From the NCBI GenBank assembly GCA_023229645.1, contig JALNYU010000024.1:1-54108 (forward strand): 54,108 nt of DNA. The letters are read 5' to 3'. Positions 46,101 through 54,036 of this stretch are shown one piece after another. The notes under the pieces were generated by a model. That model was given only the letters and a program-made list of their open reading frames with translations, was not told where the DNA came from and made no database searches. A program made the position numbers and the translations under genes. The stretch comes from Nevskia sp. (GTDB lineage Bacteria; Pseudomonadota; Gammaproteobacteria; Nevskiales; Nevskiaceae). Every line of letters starts with the position of its first letter. Within the stretch, counting starts at the first letter, position 1.

Positions 46101-46245
46101 TAAAACCACGCCCGCCGGCGGGCCGGTGGACTGCACGGCGGCGCAGGCGGCAGGCGGACGCGGCGCATTGAGCTGGCAGTTCAGCGGCAGCCTGCAACCG
46201 GGCGCCGCTGGAACGGTGACGTTCCAAGTGCAAGTTGACCCCTAA
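40186..46245 (+). CDS. Giant exported repeat protein with eleven Cys-paired Ig-like repeats (2019 aa)
   Basis: A signal peptide ends near residue 38 (LLLGSVLVPGVALA). Eleven repeats of about 135 residues begin at roughly bases 40303, 40727, 41130, 41540, 41946, 42352, 42753, 43162, 43562, 43960 and 44356. Each opens with a KSF/KAF-type strand (NKSFQPINVAPGG, TKSFTPSTVVAGN, AKAFAPASIVTGS), continues with a LTDxLP-like strand, and most have a C(G)G...SCxV pair that should form one disulfide. Two SdrD_B-like units follow (GGNVYRDANVNGTLDGAEDW; ISGRVFRDNGPNANNGVQDN), then a closing DUF11 unit ending TVTFQVQVDP. There is no membrane anchor. The product resembles a long fibre or adhesin stalk; export route and ligand are unknown. 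It is the last gene of the block. Confidence 0.78.
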   Translation: MPNRPAPILQRHANRRLAPLLRALLLGSVLVPGVALATLDLNKSFQPINVAPGGTAKVKIDLFNDELAALSSTQLSDNLPSGLTVAASPAPTNSCGGTLVATPGDTVVTLSGGTVPGRAFNGASGTCSVQFWVNAAIPGTRINTIPAGGASGDSGPDGGLGLQPNPQPASATLTVSPYAPLTGNKSFSSNVVKGDGTVSLTVTINNPNAVPLTGLAYTDAFPAQLKIASATPSANSCGGSIGASGGGALADGASGFALTGGALAANGSCAVTVLVRAANPNTAFDATQTNTITAGAVTTNEAATNNVDIAASLVVQSGGRIGKSFDFAVFNDGAQPATLTLRLGNRNLTPISGASLTDNLPPGVTVAAAPNITTNNCGAASVNAAAGASQIVVSNAAIPAAANALDAIGECLVNVDVVTTVSGPSVNTIADGSYGAGLPNYSGASATLLGNNFAINVDKAFNPGTLLAGNTTTLTLTLSNASAAPAQISSLTDDLTSADPAGGIVVAASPAASTTCGGTVDAVPGTTTIHKHDGTIPAGGSCTVTVPILVSSTVAPGTYTNVLDNNQLQTNRGSNNGAAFGQLVVPTDLSAFKLFTPDTVPVGSQTTLTITLNNGGPTPATISRVFDSLRTLDTGDHFVVAASPAPATTCGGTVVAPAGGISITKTDGAIPANGSCTITVPVLVLPGAPLGTFTNTILPNDIQTSIGANSNPISTPLNAGSAITATKDFNPLTIVRGQNTTLTIRLNNASQSAATSVSLTDALTTLDANGSFTVAPTPALTSTCGGTVTAAPGATTLTLSGGTIASAGNCQISVAIVPSGSAPSGTLTNTIQAGNIQSTLGPNTADITAPLTVNPSVSISKRFVPATVGAGLGTQLEIKIDHAAGAPAFTGMNLSDDLTTLGAGHVVATSPNITNDCGGTVTANPGDTAISLVGGRLALGATSCTITVRIQTPATIGSGTNTIPAGALTTNEGQQNDTAASATLTRIAIPNALTLNKSFVPSSINGGRPSVLAILLNNSQSGAIDLDGVALTDTLPAGMVVFDTPDASFSGAGCGGGTISANPLDTSVQLSGATIAAGALCTLQVTVTGLIEGNLTNRIDVGALSSNQGATNGNAPAATLTVLRNINITKSFTPSTVVAGNTSTLTLRFVNAQSVTRTNGALIDNFPPGLFTAGAATQNTCSGAIISDGSGAPLGAGANAIRITNIFFAPSSSCVISVPVTAPTAGVYTNTVPANTLTTTEGSSNADPATGTLSNLAAPAIAKAFSPSTIATGGSSTITFTLSNANSNAQLAGGFTNATFSDSLSGMAIAANGAAGGSCAGAAGNTFNAGQTALSFTGLSIPAAGSCTVTVVVTASAAGVYPNTTSGVSATQTTTPGPPSNTANLTVQAPPTVAKAFAPASIVTGSNSRLTLTLSNPNATALTLADPGLIDLFPTTPGQLSVAAAPNLVSTCTGATVNDAANAALAGGALGLRINDGTIPPNSSCTVSVDVTANVIGHYVNTTGLATSSNGGSSVAGASAVLDVTATPIGIAVGGNVYRDANVNGTLDGAEDWSAGAPVFVNLVQNGVVVVTITVPAGGGSYQFANVVAGDYRIVIGDNGTSVGAVAPGGFQFVTPSDGVQVITVGSTVAPPYNFGLIDGGVISGRVFRDNGPNANNGVQDNAASEPGLSGVSLRLSDCGATIYGNSRTDGNGDYVLYLPNTVANGTLVCVDEINPSGDLSTGANVAGTALTSGAATTVASTSYLYSRNSTPDRIQFAYSTTVRNYSNLNFGDVPPNAFTTDNKRTALAGSTLAYPHTYTAQSGGAVTFGTAAVSSPGVTGWVETVYLDADCNGAIDPSDTPITGPLPLSAGQQICIVDREFVPANAPQGAQNVVTISATFAYTNANPALASTLSHGDTTIIGDATGAALDLVKIVSSGTAVPGTVLTYTVTYSNRSTLPLSNIVVNDATPPYTRFVSADVGALPASLSACSKTTPAGGPVDCTAAQAAGGRGALSWQFSGSLQPGAAGTVTFQVQVDP

Positions 46246-46323
46246 CCTAGGGGCTGTTGAGACGTAGACAGCGCGAGCGGGCGCCGCGACAATCGGGGCG
46301 CCGCTCCCACCCGAATCGCCCAC

Positions 46324-47706
46324 ATGCTGCCGAATCCGTATCAAAGCATTCACGCTTGGCTCTGGGCGCGGGAACCGTCGTCGCCACTCGAGCGGCGCGC
46401 GCTGCACCTCGCCCGCTATGCGCTGGCGCTGCTACGCGATTTGATCGAAGGCGAGATCAGCCTGCGCGCGATGAGCTTGGTCTACACCACGCTGCTGTCG
46501 CTAGTGCCGTTCTTGGCATTGGCGTTCTCGGTGTTGAAAGCACTCGGTGTGCATAACTCGCTGCAACCGATTCTGCTGAAACTACTGGAGCCGCTGGGCG
46601 ATCAAGCCACCGTTATCACGAGCAGCATCATCGGCTTCGTCAATAACATCAAAGTCGGCGTGCTCGGCTCGATCGGTGTCGGCATGCTGTTGTACACGGC
46701 GCTATCGATGATTTCGAAGATCGAAAGCAGCTTCAACTTCATCTGGAAAATCGACCAAACCCGCGGTTTTACCCAGCGTTTCGGCGAGTATTTATCGGTA
46801 TTGATCGTCGGCCCGGTGCTGGTGTTTTCAGCGCTCGGCATCACCGCATCAGTGCGCAGCAGCACGGTGGTAACGCGGCTAGCGGAGATCGAGCCATTCG
46901 GCACGGCCATTCTCGCGCTGACCGAACTAGCGCCCTATGCGTTGATCGTCGGCGCCTTCACGTTTATGTACGGCTTCATCCCAAACGTTCGCGTGCGCTG
47001 GCGCAGCGCCGCAGCGGGCGGCCTTTTCGCCGGGATTGCGTGGCAAAGCGCGAGCATCGGCTTTGCCCGTTTTGTCGGGAGTGCGGGGAGTTACAGCGCG
47101 ATCTATTCTGGCTTCGCGATCATTATCATCCTGCTGATCTGGCTCTACCTCGGCTGGCTGATCATTTTGTTCGGCTGCCGTCTTGCGTTTTATATCCAAC
47201 ATCCGCGCTATTTGGCGGGCACTGCGGAAGCTGCGCCGCCCGGATCACGCGCTGCAGAATTCCTCGCGTTGCAACTTACCGCACAGGTTGCGCGGCGTTT
47301 TTTGAACGGCGAGCCGGCCTTGAGCTTGGATGCATTGCGGCGCGGACTCGGCACCAGCGATGCCGAGTTGGAACGCGCACTGACTAAGCTGACCCGCTGC
47401 GGTGTGATCACCGAAACCCAGCCCGGACGGCAGCTGTTACTGGCGCGGGACCCCGCTTCTTATACGCTGGCCGAACTCTGGCAGTGGTGCCGAGGCGATG
47501 CGCCCCATCGCAACGGCCGGGCAGGCGACGAATACCGGATTTTTGAATTTCTTGATCAGATTGAATTAGCGACGCACACAGCCGCAGCAATTTCGTTCCG
47601 TGATTGGCTGCTTGCCGAGCCCCAATCAACTTCGTCATCCGGCATTGAATCGAGTGTTTCCGCTGCCACTACGGCCCATTTCCAGCCGACTGAACAACGT
47701 TTCTGA
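46324..47706 (+). CDS. YihY/BrkB-family inner-membrane protein
   Basis: The 460-residue protein has about six membrane segments with the family signatures: LRAMSLVYTTLLSLVPFLALAFSVL near the start, SSFNFIWKIDQTRGFTQRFGEYLSVL, then VRVRWRSAAAGGLFAGIAWQ and SGFAIIIILLIWLYLGWLIILFG. It was once called ribonuclease BN, which is not its activity; its transport or envelope role is unsettled. Residues of about 310-460 form a soluble winged-helix-like tail (LSLDALRRGLGTSDAELERALTKLTRCGVITE), which longer members carry. It lies 78 bases behind the surface locus but is probably an independent housekeeping gene. Confidence 0.87.
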   Translation: MLPNPYQSIHAWLWAREPSSPLERRALHLARYALALLRDLIEGEISLRAMSLVYTTLLSLVPFLALAFSVLKALGVHNSLQPILLKLLEPLGDQATVITSSIIGFVNNIKVGVLGSIGVGMLLYTALSMISKIESSFNFIWKIDQTRGFTQRFGEYLSVLIVGPVLVFSALGITASVRSSTVVTRLAEIEPFGTAILALTELAPYALIVGAFTFMYGFIPNVRVRWRSAAAGGLFAGIAWQSASIGFARFVGSAGSYSAIYSGFAIIIILLIWLYLGWLIILFGCRLAFYIQHPRYLAGTAEAAPPGSRAAEFLALQLTAQVARRFLNGEPALSLDALRRGLGTSDAELERALTKLTRCGVITETQPGRQLLLARDPASYTLAELWQWCRGDAPHRNGRAGDEYRIFEFLDQIELATHTAAAISFRDWLLAEPQSTSSSGIESSVSAATTAHFQPTEQRF

Positions 47707-47954
47707 TCAGTGTATTTATAAACTCAATTGCGTACTATGGAATTATTGGAACTCTTGCCGCTTTTTATGGTCTTCAACAAGTCGCCAAGATCAGGAAACG
47801 ATGCTGAGGATGGACGCCACTACAGCACGAATCAATTTTCTTAGCTCTAAACATAGGCATTTCTATCGCGGTCCCAGAATATCCAATTCACGCTATCATT
47901 AGCGGCTAGTTACCCCCGTTTTACCCCCCGAAACAAAAATAAGGAGTGTTCGCA

Positions 47955-49172
47955 ATGAGAAATTCTGCTCTTGCGCTTTTGCTTGGGCTTGGCGTTGCCA
48001 CCGCATCGGTTGCCGCTGAGACTTCTAATGATGCCCCATATGGCGCGATCCTGGGAACGTATGTTCTTCCGGATACGCTCCGTGACTCGAGTGACGGAGT
48101 CGGTGGCAAAATTCTTTACGGTATTCCGTTAAACGAAACCTTCAATCTGGAATTGAATGCTTTCGGAAATATCCTATTCCGCAATGCATCGCCGGGTGTT
48201 GACAACCAGTATGGGCTTGGCATCGATGTGATCACGCCGTTTGGCAAGGGTCCTGTTCGCCCGTTCCTGCTCGGTGGATTTGGCGGTGTTTATGAGCAGC
48301 TTGGCAACTCGGCTGACAAAAACTCACTGGCCCCCTACATCAACGCGGGCGTGGGCCTCCTCGTTAAGCTGACCGACAACCTGTCGGCGCGTGCCGAAGC
48401 GACCTATTTCATCGACTTCAACGATTCCTCGTATAAGCCATTTGATACGCGCACCGGCGACGGCCGCTTCAGCCTCGGTTTGCAGTATGCGTTCTTTAAG
48501 CCGAAACCAGCGCCGGCACCCGTCGTAGCGCCGCCGCCCCCGCCGCCGCCGGCTCCGGTTGCGCCGCCGCCCCCGCCGCCGCCGGCTGATGCCGATGGTG
48601 ACGGCGTGCCGGATTCACGCGACGAATGCCCGAACACGCCGGCTGGCGTGAAGGTTGACGCCCGCGGTTGCCCGCTGGATACCGACGGTGATGGCGTTCC
48701 CGACTACCTCGACCAATGCCCAGGCACGCCGAAAGGCTTCAAAGTCGATAGCGTCGGTTGCATCATCGAGCAGACCGTTGTGCTGCGCACGGTGAACTTC
48801 GAGTTCAACAAGGACACGCTGACGACCGAAGCCAAGGACACCCTTGACCTCGTCTCCGCCGGTATGGCCTCGCAGTCGAAGCTGACGGTTATCATCGCCG
48901 GCCATACCGACTCCGTCGGCGCCGATGCTTACAACCAGAAGTTATCGCAGAAGCGTGCCGAAGCTGTTCGTGCCTACATGATTGGCAAGGGCGTCGCTGC
49001 AGATCGCCTGCAGGCCGAAGGCTATGGCGAAAGCAAGCCGATCGCCAGCAATGCTGATGAAGCCGGCCGCGCTGAAAACCGTCGCGTCGAGTTCCAGGTT
49101 CTGAACAAGCCGCTGACGGTGAAAATCATCAAGAAGGGTTCTACTTCCACGAAGCCGCGCAGCGGCAAGTAA
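47955..49172 (+). CDS. OprF/OmpA-type outer-membrane porin
   Basis: The 405-residue protein starts at ATG 47955, 8 bases behind AAGGAG, with a signal peptide (LALLLGLGVATASVAA-ET). An eight-strand barrel (about 25-175) is followed by a Pro-rich hinge (APAPVVAPPPPPPPAPVAPP). Two thrombospondin-3-like calcium loops come next (DADGDGVPDSRDECPNTPAG; DTDGDGVPDYLDQCPGTPKG), then an OmpA peptidoglycan-binding domain (VNFEFNKDTLTTEAKDTL, IIAGHTDSVGADAYNQKLSQ, NRRVEFQVL). It ties the outer membrane to the cell wall. It is expressed alone, with a terminator right behind. Confidence 0.93.
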   Translation: MRNSALALLLGLGVATASVAAETSNDAPYGAILGTYVLPDTLRDSSDGVGGKILYGIPLNETFNLELNAFGNILFRNASPGVDNQYGLGIDVITPFGKGPVRPFLLGGFGGVYEQLGNSADKNSLAPYINAGVGLLVKLTDNLSARAEATYFIDFNDSSYKPFDTRTGDGRFSLGLQYAFFKPKPAPAPVVAPPPPPPPAPVAPPPPPPPADADGDGVPDSRDECPNTPAGVKVDARGCPLDTDGDGVPDYLDQCPGTPKGFKVDSVGCIIEQTVVLRTVNFEFNKDTLTTEAKDTLDLVSAGMASQSKLTVIIAGHTDSVGADAYNQKLSQKRAEAVRAYMIGKGVAADRLQAEGYGESKPIASNADEAGRAENRRVEFQVLNKPLTVKIIKKGSTSTKPRSGK

Positions 49173-49195
49173 TTTAGAACACCTGAAGTACACGG

Positions 49196-49229
49196 CGGCG
49201 CCGGGCTCAAAGTCCGGCGCCGTTTTTTT
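49196..49229 (+). terminator. Rho-independent terminator of the OprF-like gene
   Basis: CGGCGCCGG (49196-49204) pairs with CCGGCGCCG (49214-49222) around a 9-base loop, followed by seven T residues. It is 23 bases downstream of the stop codon. Confidence 0.92.
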
Positions 49230-49292
49230 ATGTGCGGAGATCAGACGCCTATCGACCACCGTTGTTGCCGCACGCCGCCCAGCCGGCGTTGG

Positions 49293-51050
49293 TTAAGCAC
49301 CTCTAAATTCTGCTAAGCCCTGCAAAGCATGGCGATAACCGCGCTCAATCGCGTCGTCGATCCGCTTCCAATCGAATAAGCCGATGCCAGAAACCGGCAT
49401 GCGTAAGTACACGTCAGCCAGCGCGCCGCGATCACGAACCTCCGCTTCACTCGTCAACATCGCGCTGCGAAATAAGATGTCAGTCAGCGTCACGTTGGCG
49501 CCGCTACGTTTACGCTTCAGCAGCGCCTCGGGGTCGGGCCCGTCTATCCCAGGCACATTCAAACTCCCTGCGGTGCTGACATCGGAGGCGATGATTGGGC
49601 CGCGCGCGTAGTTGCGCATTACGTCGATCGGCAAACTATTGATCAACGCGCCGTCTACTAATAACTCGCTTTGCCAAACCATCGGCGGGGCAATCCCTGG
49701 CACCGCCATGCTAGTTGCAACCCAGGTCGCCAGCGGGCCATGCTCATGGACCACCGTAATGCCGCGCGTGAGATTGGTGCTCACACAAAAAAATGGCGTA
49801 CGCAGCGCTTCAATCTGATCGTCACCGAAGATGGCCTTCAGCTGGGCGAGAAAGCGGCGCCCGCGAATCAATGATACGCGCGGCAGGACAAAATCATTTA
49901 AGTAGTTGTGCTCGACAAACGTATCCCGGGCGATACGGCGCAGTTCTCGGCTGTCAGCCCCGCGAGCCAGTAGCGCGGAAAAAAACGCGCCCATACTGCT
50001 CCCGCCAACAATGTCGATCGGTAGTGATAATTCCTCCAAAGCGCGAATCAGCCCGATGTGCGCAAAGCCGCGTGCGCCACCGCCGCCGAGCACTAACCCC
50101 AAACTCTCGCCATTGAGTTGGCGCGCCAGCCGCGCGTAATCGGCGGCCACCTCGCCGGCCAAATAATGATGCGCAGCCAGCGTGCAACTGCCGCGCCACA
50201 ACGCCAACGGCCCGGATACGCCCACCGAGCGCTGCTGTAAGATTAATTCGACCGGCACCCGCGATTGCAAACGCCGCAATAGCGAGGGCGCTGCGCTGTC
50301 ATTCGGATTGAGGCGGTCGCTCGCTACCAACAAAATCCGATCGGCCTGCCGCAAACAGCGTTCGGTCCAGGCATCTTGTGCCCCGGACGCGCAATACAAC
50401 AGCCGATGGCCGCTTGCCTCGCGCTCGCCCAGCCAGTTCACCAGTCGGCGGTTAGCAGGGCTACGGTCAAACGCGGTCTGCGAAGTCCCCGGGCCGAGCG
50501 CCGCGTCGACATCAGCCGCAGTGATCAACACGACGGGCGTCGCCAAGGCCTCGGCGAGCCGCGCTGCAAATGCACGGATATCGCCGGTTGGATCTGCAGG
50601 CAGCAGGGCTAAGTTCTGCGTAGCCCGCACTGCTGCGAGCGCCGCCGGCTGCTGATTTTGGCGCATGCGGCCAATCAACGTCCGCGTAATTTCCAGCAAA
50701 GCGCTTGGATGCAGAGTAATGAATTCGAGAAAGCGCTCACGGTGAATGCGCAGCAATACGCTGTCGCGCAGCGCATAAACAGCGCCGCTGCGTGGCTCGC
50801 CGGTCAGAATACTGATCTCGCCGATCAACTCGAACCGACTAATATCGCCAGCAACCGTGCCGTTGCCGCGTAGTGCGCGCAAACGACCGGTGACGACGAT
50901 ATAGAGGTACTCCGCAGGATCGCCGAGATTGAATAAGGGGTCGCCGCCAGCCAGCTCAAGTGTCGCGCACAGTTGCGCAAGGCGCTCCAACGCCTCACGA
51001 CCGAGGCCGGCAAAAAGCCGGCACTGTACCAGTATCAATACCGCTTCCAT
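49293..51050 (-). CDS. Patatin-like phospholipase with a cyclic-nucleotide-binding domain (NTE type)
   Basis: The 585-residue protein has an N-terminal cyclic-nucleotide-binding-like domain (about 10-130: LFNLGDPAEYLYIVVTGRLR, ELIGEISILTGEPRSGAVYA). A middle linker domain follows. The patatin domain (about 318-530) has the oxyanion loop GGGGARG, the nucleophile in GGSSMG and the catalytic Asp in VDGALINSLP. Such NTE-like enzymes hydrolyse phospholipids or lysophospholipids and may be controlled by nucleotide binding. No membrane anchor is seen. The neighbouring methyltransferase gene is divergent, with 109 bases between the starts. Confidence 0.88.
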   Translation of the reverse strand: MEAVLILVQCRLFAGLGREALERLAQLCATLELAGGDPLFNLGDPAEYLYIVVTGRLRALRGNGTVAGDISRFELIGEISILTGEPRSGAVYALRDSVLLRIHRERFLEFITLHPSALLEITRTLIGRMRQNQQPAALAAVRATQNLALLPADPTGDIRAFAARLAEALATPVVLITAADVDAALGPGTSQTAFDRSPANRRLVNWLGEREASGHRLLYCASGAQDAWTERCLRQADRILLVASDRLNPNDSAAPSLLRRLQSRVPVELILQQRSVGVSGPLALWRGSCTLAAHHYLAGEVAADYARLARQLNGESLGLVLGGGGARGFAHIGLIRALEELSLPIDIVGGSSMGAFFSALLARGADSRELRRIARDTFVEHNYLNDFVLPRVSLIRGRRFLAQLKAIFGDDQIEALRTPFFCVSTNLTRGITVVHEHGPLATWVATSMAVPGIAPPMVWQSELLVDGALINSLPIDVMRNYARGPIIASDVSTAGSLNVPGIDGPDPEALLKRKRSGANVTLTDILFRSAMLTSEAEVRDRGALADVYLRMPVSGIGLFDWKRIDDAIERGYRHALQGLAEFRGA

Positions 51051-51159
51051 GTGCGGCTCCAGGAAACTAATGCTTCAACGCAAAACACCACGCACCGCTA
51101 GCTCGGATCTGATCAGGGTACGATGAACCATCGCCGCCGTCAGCGCATTCTCACGCCCC

Positions 51160-51942
51160 ATGCACGATCCAACTCGCTACCAACCCACAACCCGATTTAC
51201 CGACCGCGTTAAAGATTACGAACGCGCCCGCCCCGGCTACCCTGCCGCGCTCGTGCCTTGGTTAATCGAACAGGCAACCCTCGTTCCCGGCGATCCCGTT
51301 GCCGATCTCGGCGCCGGCACGGGCTTATTCACGCGTGATCTCCTCGCTGCTGAATTGCAGGTTTACGGCGTCGAGCCCAACGCCGTAATGCGTGGCGCGG
51401 CCGAGCGTGCGTTCGCCGAACGTCCCAATTTTATTAGCGTCGATGGTCGTGCTGAAGCCACGACTTTAGCCACCGGCAGCGTCAAACTCGTCACCGCCGC
51501 ACAAGCCTACCATTGGTTTGAACCGGAACCGACGTATCGCGAAGCACGCCGTATCTTGGCGCCGGGGGGTTTCGCAGCGCTGATCTGGAATGTCCGACGC
51601 GTTGATGCAGGCTTTGGCAAGGATTATGAAGAATTGTTGATGACGCATTGCCCGGCATATGTCGAAGGTCAGCCGCATCAAGCCGCACCGGAAGAAATTG
51701 CCGCGTTCTTTGCGCCAGCTATTCCAGTCGCGCACAGCTTCGACTATCAGCAAACGTTCAACTATGAAATGCTTAAGGCACGGTTGCTGTCGTCATCATA
51801 TACGCCGAAGGAAGGCGATCCGGCGCGCGCTGTAGTACTAGCGGCGCTGCGCCGCTTGTACGACCGCCACGCGCAATACGACTCTATCCAATTCCACTAT
51901 GACTGTCGTGTGTTCGCAAGCCCCATTGCTGACATGCGGTGA
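51160..51942 (+). CDS. Class I SAM-dependent methyltransferase
   Basis: The 260-residue protein has the Methyltransf_11/25 core: VADLGAGTGLFTRDLLAAEL (motif I), VYGVEPNAVMRGAAE (motif II), VTAAQAYHWFEPEPTYREA (post-motif region) and RRILAPGGFAALIWNVRR (motif III). It resembles small-molecule or SmtA-type methyltransferases with the AYHWF signature. The substrate cannot be told. The length is normal for this group. It is the first gene on this side of the divergent pair with the patatin gene and has no co-directional partner close by. Confidence 0.85.
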   Translation: MHDPTRYQPTTRFTDRVKDYERARPGYPAALVPWLIEQATLVPGDPVADLGAGTGLFTRDLLAAELQVYGVEPNAVMRGAAERAFAERPNFISVDGRAEATTLATGSVKLVTAAQAYHWFEPEPTYREARRILAPGGFAALIWNVRRVDAGFGKDYEELLMTHCPAYVEGQPHQAAPEEIAAFFAPAIPVAHSFDYQQTFNYEMLKARLLSSSYTPKEGDPARAVVLAALRRLYDRHAQYDSIQFHYDCRVFASPIADMR

Positions 51943-52264
51943 GCACTCTCGAGTCATCTGGGCAAAACCCAGCCAGTGCGAACTGCGCTGCAATGGGTCG
52001 AGGCTACTTCGCGTCGTTTCCAAAATGCTTCAGCCCACTAAGCCGCTTGAATCTATTGTTTCAGCATCCGTTCGGCAACTTATTCGGCGTGCCCATAAAC
52101 GTCTTTTAGTTTCCGCCGAGATTGCCGCTAAGTCAGGCTGACGGGTGAAAAAATCTAGCTTAGCGCGTCACGGCGCGCCCACGCCCAGTAGGGCCGCATA
52201 GGTATTCCTCGTCAATTGCTCTTGGGACTGCATGCTCAGAACTATCTTCAACTATTAGGTATAT
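51943..52264. other. Intergenic region without recognisable gene
   Basis: I see no supported gene or clear regulatory element in these 322 bases. A change toward lower GC begins near 52140, in front of the next gene. Confidence 0.45.
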
Positions 52265-53665
52265 ATGAATAAAGTACGCAATAACGCTGAAATGGAATTT
52301 TTGGCACTGCAAAGGCCGACTGCGGATAGCCGGCGACGCCGGGAATATGGAGCCAGTGATGCTCTTCGCGCGGCAGCTGTCGGTTTTCTGCTCCACGTCG
52401 GCGCCGCAAGCGCGCAGCTTCCCGCTGACACTAAATTTATCTCCAATGCGGTTGAGAATTTAGATGGAACGGTAACTTTCCCGGCGTATTCAGGAATCAG
52501 TGGTGGGCAGGTCGTTTACTATATCGTTACTGAGGCGTCAGATGCGGCTATGGCCGCCCAGCTGGGAGTCAACTATGCGCCGAAACTTAAGCTTGCGGCG
52601 GGAACGAACCTCGTTCAGAGCGTTTCCAGCAATTCCCCTCCGTATAATTTTCCGGGCACGGTAACTTTTAACTCGGGGGCTCGCAGCATAAGCCCCGCCA
52701 CCGGAGTATTGTCTCCGACGCCGACTGGCGTGGCGCCAGCACAAGGCGGAGCGGCGTACAGCCCGTTGGTTCAACTGGCAAACGGGATAGTTCTGAATGC
52801 TCCCCACATCCAGAATAGCTCTGGCCGTCATCCCAAGCTGGTTTCATTCGATACCGCCACCTCTGGCCGCGCGACGCTTATCGAAACAAATGGCTTCCAG
52901 GGTGGGCAACCCGTTCGTTATATTTCTACTGATGCCTCAACCGCCTTTTTAGCGGCCGCAGAGAACTCAACGTTTGCCCCCAAGCTACAGGCAGACCCAA
53001 TCTCACTGGCGGCCGTACATGCGGACCTAGCGCTTATCGACGACGGTCAGCGTGGGTTCGATAATGTTGAGCGTCAAGGTTTTGATTCCGCAGTTCTTGA
53101 TGGCTTAGACCCGCTAAATATCTTGGCGGCAAATCCCGCTCAGCCCTCCGAATACAGTCCGCTTTGGGGAGTCAATCCTTTACGCTGGAACGCGGGATCT
53201 GTAGTGAAGCGATTGCAAGACCTGAACGTAGCCAGAACTTCGGCAGTTACTGCAGTTCCACTCACCGGCACAACGGGCGACCAAGAGCCAGTAGTCAACT
53301 GCCCAATTATTGCTCGAAGATCTGCTTCAGTTATATCTACAGTGACTCCCAAACTTTCACGATTTTTTATTTCAAATTCGTATCTTAGTTCGAACTTTAA
53401 TCGTTATACAATGACTGCCACTGTGGTGGACGGGGCGAACGGCAACACACCGCTAAGCGGCGTTCTTGTTGGCGTAAAAACTGACTACCTCTTAAGCGAA
53501 TCCTGCACTACAAATAGCTCCGGAACGTGTACATTCATCAGATCTCTTGTAGCGGGAGAGCGAGATGGGTACTACGTGACCACTTTAAACCGGTCAACGC
53601 AGGCACCCGGCATACGAACCTCCCGCATCTCGCTAAATGGCCCAAATGGGACTCCAGCATTCTAG
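52265..53665 (+). CDS. Secreted protein of unknown function with a duplicated domain
   Basis: The 466-residue product has a hydrophobic export segment unusually far from its start (about residues 35-50, LRAAAVGFLLHVGAASA, then QLPA), so the true start may be downstream. ATG 52265 is preceded by an AGG at a good distance. The mature part contains two related segments: GGQVVYYIVTEASDAAMAAQ...NYAPKLK and GGQPVRYISTDASTAFLAAA...TFAPKLQ. I take these as an internal duplication. The C-terminal 90 residues look like an Ig/carboxypeptidase-regulatory-like module (VVDGANGNTPLSGVLVGVKT). I do not recognise a catalytic motif. Codon use is less GC-rich than in the surrounding core genes, and it lies next to an IS element, which suggests acquisition by transfer. 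Confidence 0.65.
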   Translation: MNKVRNNAEMEFLALQRPTADSRRRREYGASDALRAAAVGFLLHVGAASAQLPADTKFISNAVENLDGTVTFPAYSGISGGQVVYYIVTEASDAAMAAQLGVNYAPKLKLAAGTNLVQSVSSNSPPYNFPGTVTFNSGARSISPATGVLSPTPTGVAPAQGGAAYSPLVQLANGIVLNAPHIQNSSGRHPKLVSFDTATSGRATLIETNGFQGGQPVRYISTDASTAFLAAAENSTFAPKLQADPISLAAVHADLALIDDGQRGFDNVERQGFDSAVLDGLDPLNILAANPAQPSEYSPLWGVNPLRWNAGSVVKRLQDLNVARTSAVTAVPLTGTTGDQEPVVNCPIIARRSASVISTVTPKLSRFFISNSYLSSNFNRYTMTATVVDGANGNTPLSGVLVGVKTDYLLSESCTTNSSGTCTFIRSLVAGERDGYYVTTLNRSTQAPGIRTSRISLNGPNGTPAF

Positions 53666-53983
53666 TATGCTGAAATTGAGCTGAATCCGACATTTTACCT
53701 TCATAGCGGGTGAGATTTTACGCTGCATCGTAGCGCAGCTTAATCGGCTTCCTATCGCGAGCGGCTTCGTAGGGAGTTTCTTCAACTACTCGGCGGGCAC
53801 TTGCCCGTCGAGTACTTTTCAGCCCTTCATAACTCTATTCCGTGCGCAGAAGCAGAAGATAGGCTTCACATATTAGGCGATTGCGACCTGTCGTAATTCA
53901 TCGAGTCAGCCGAATCTAGCATCTGGCTCCAAAACGGCTTGGAAATTTCGACGTTGCTTTGAGATCTCAAAGTCTTAAGCAGC
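53666..53983. other. Intergenic region before the right-hand IS630 element
   Basis: No gene is supported. A hairpin of TACTCGGCGGGC with GCCCGTCGAGTA lies near 53791-53815 with TTTT behind it and could be a weak terminator of the preceding gene. The minus strand at about 53718-53835 is open (ending KPIKLRYDAA) and might be a decayed gene end, but this is not strong enough to call. Confidence 0.4.
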
Positions 53984-54001
53984 TAGTGGACTGTAACAAT
54001 T
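53984..54001 (+). repeat. Left terminal inverted repeat of an IS630-type element with TA target site
   Basis: TA at 53984-53985 is followed by GTGGACTGTAACAATT, matching the inverted end at 108-123 with one difference. Confidence 0.8.
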
Positions 54002-54036
54002 GATTCGATAGTATTATCACCCCTATGGAGGGTGAG

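Noticed and set aside
46324..47706. Ribonuclease BN
   Set aside because: The YihY/BrkB family was misnamed; the real RNase BN is the unrelated metallo-beta-lactamase ElaC/RNase Z, and this protein is a polytopic membrane protein.
53718..53835. Minus-strand frame ending KPIKLRYDAA as the end of a transposase or integrase
   Set aside because: Only about 40 residues remain after an upstream stop and I cannot assign a family with confidence.
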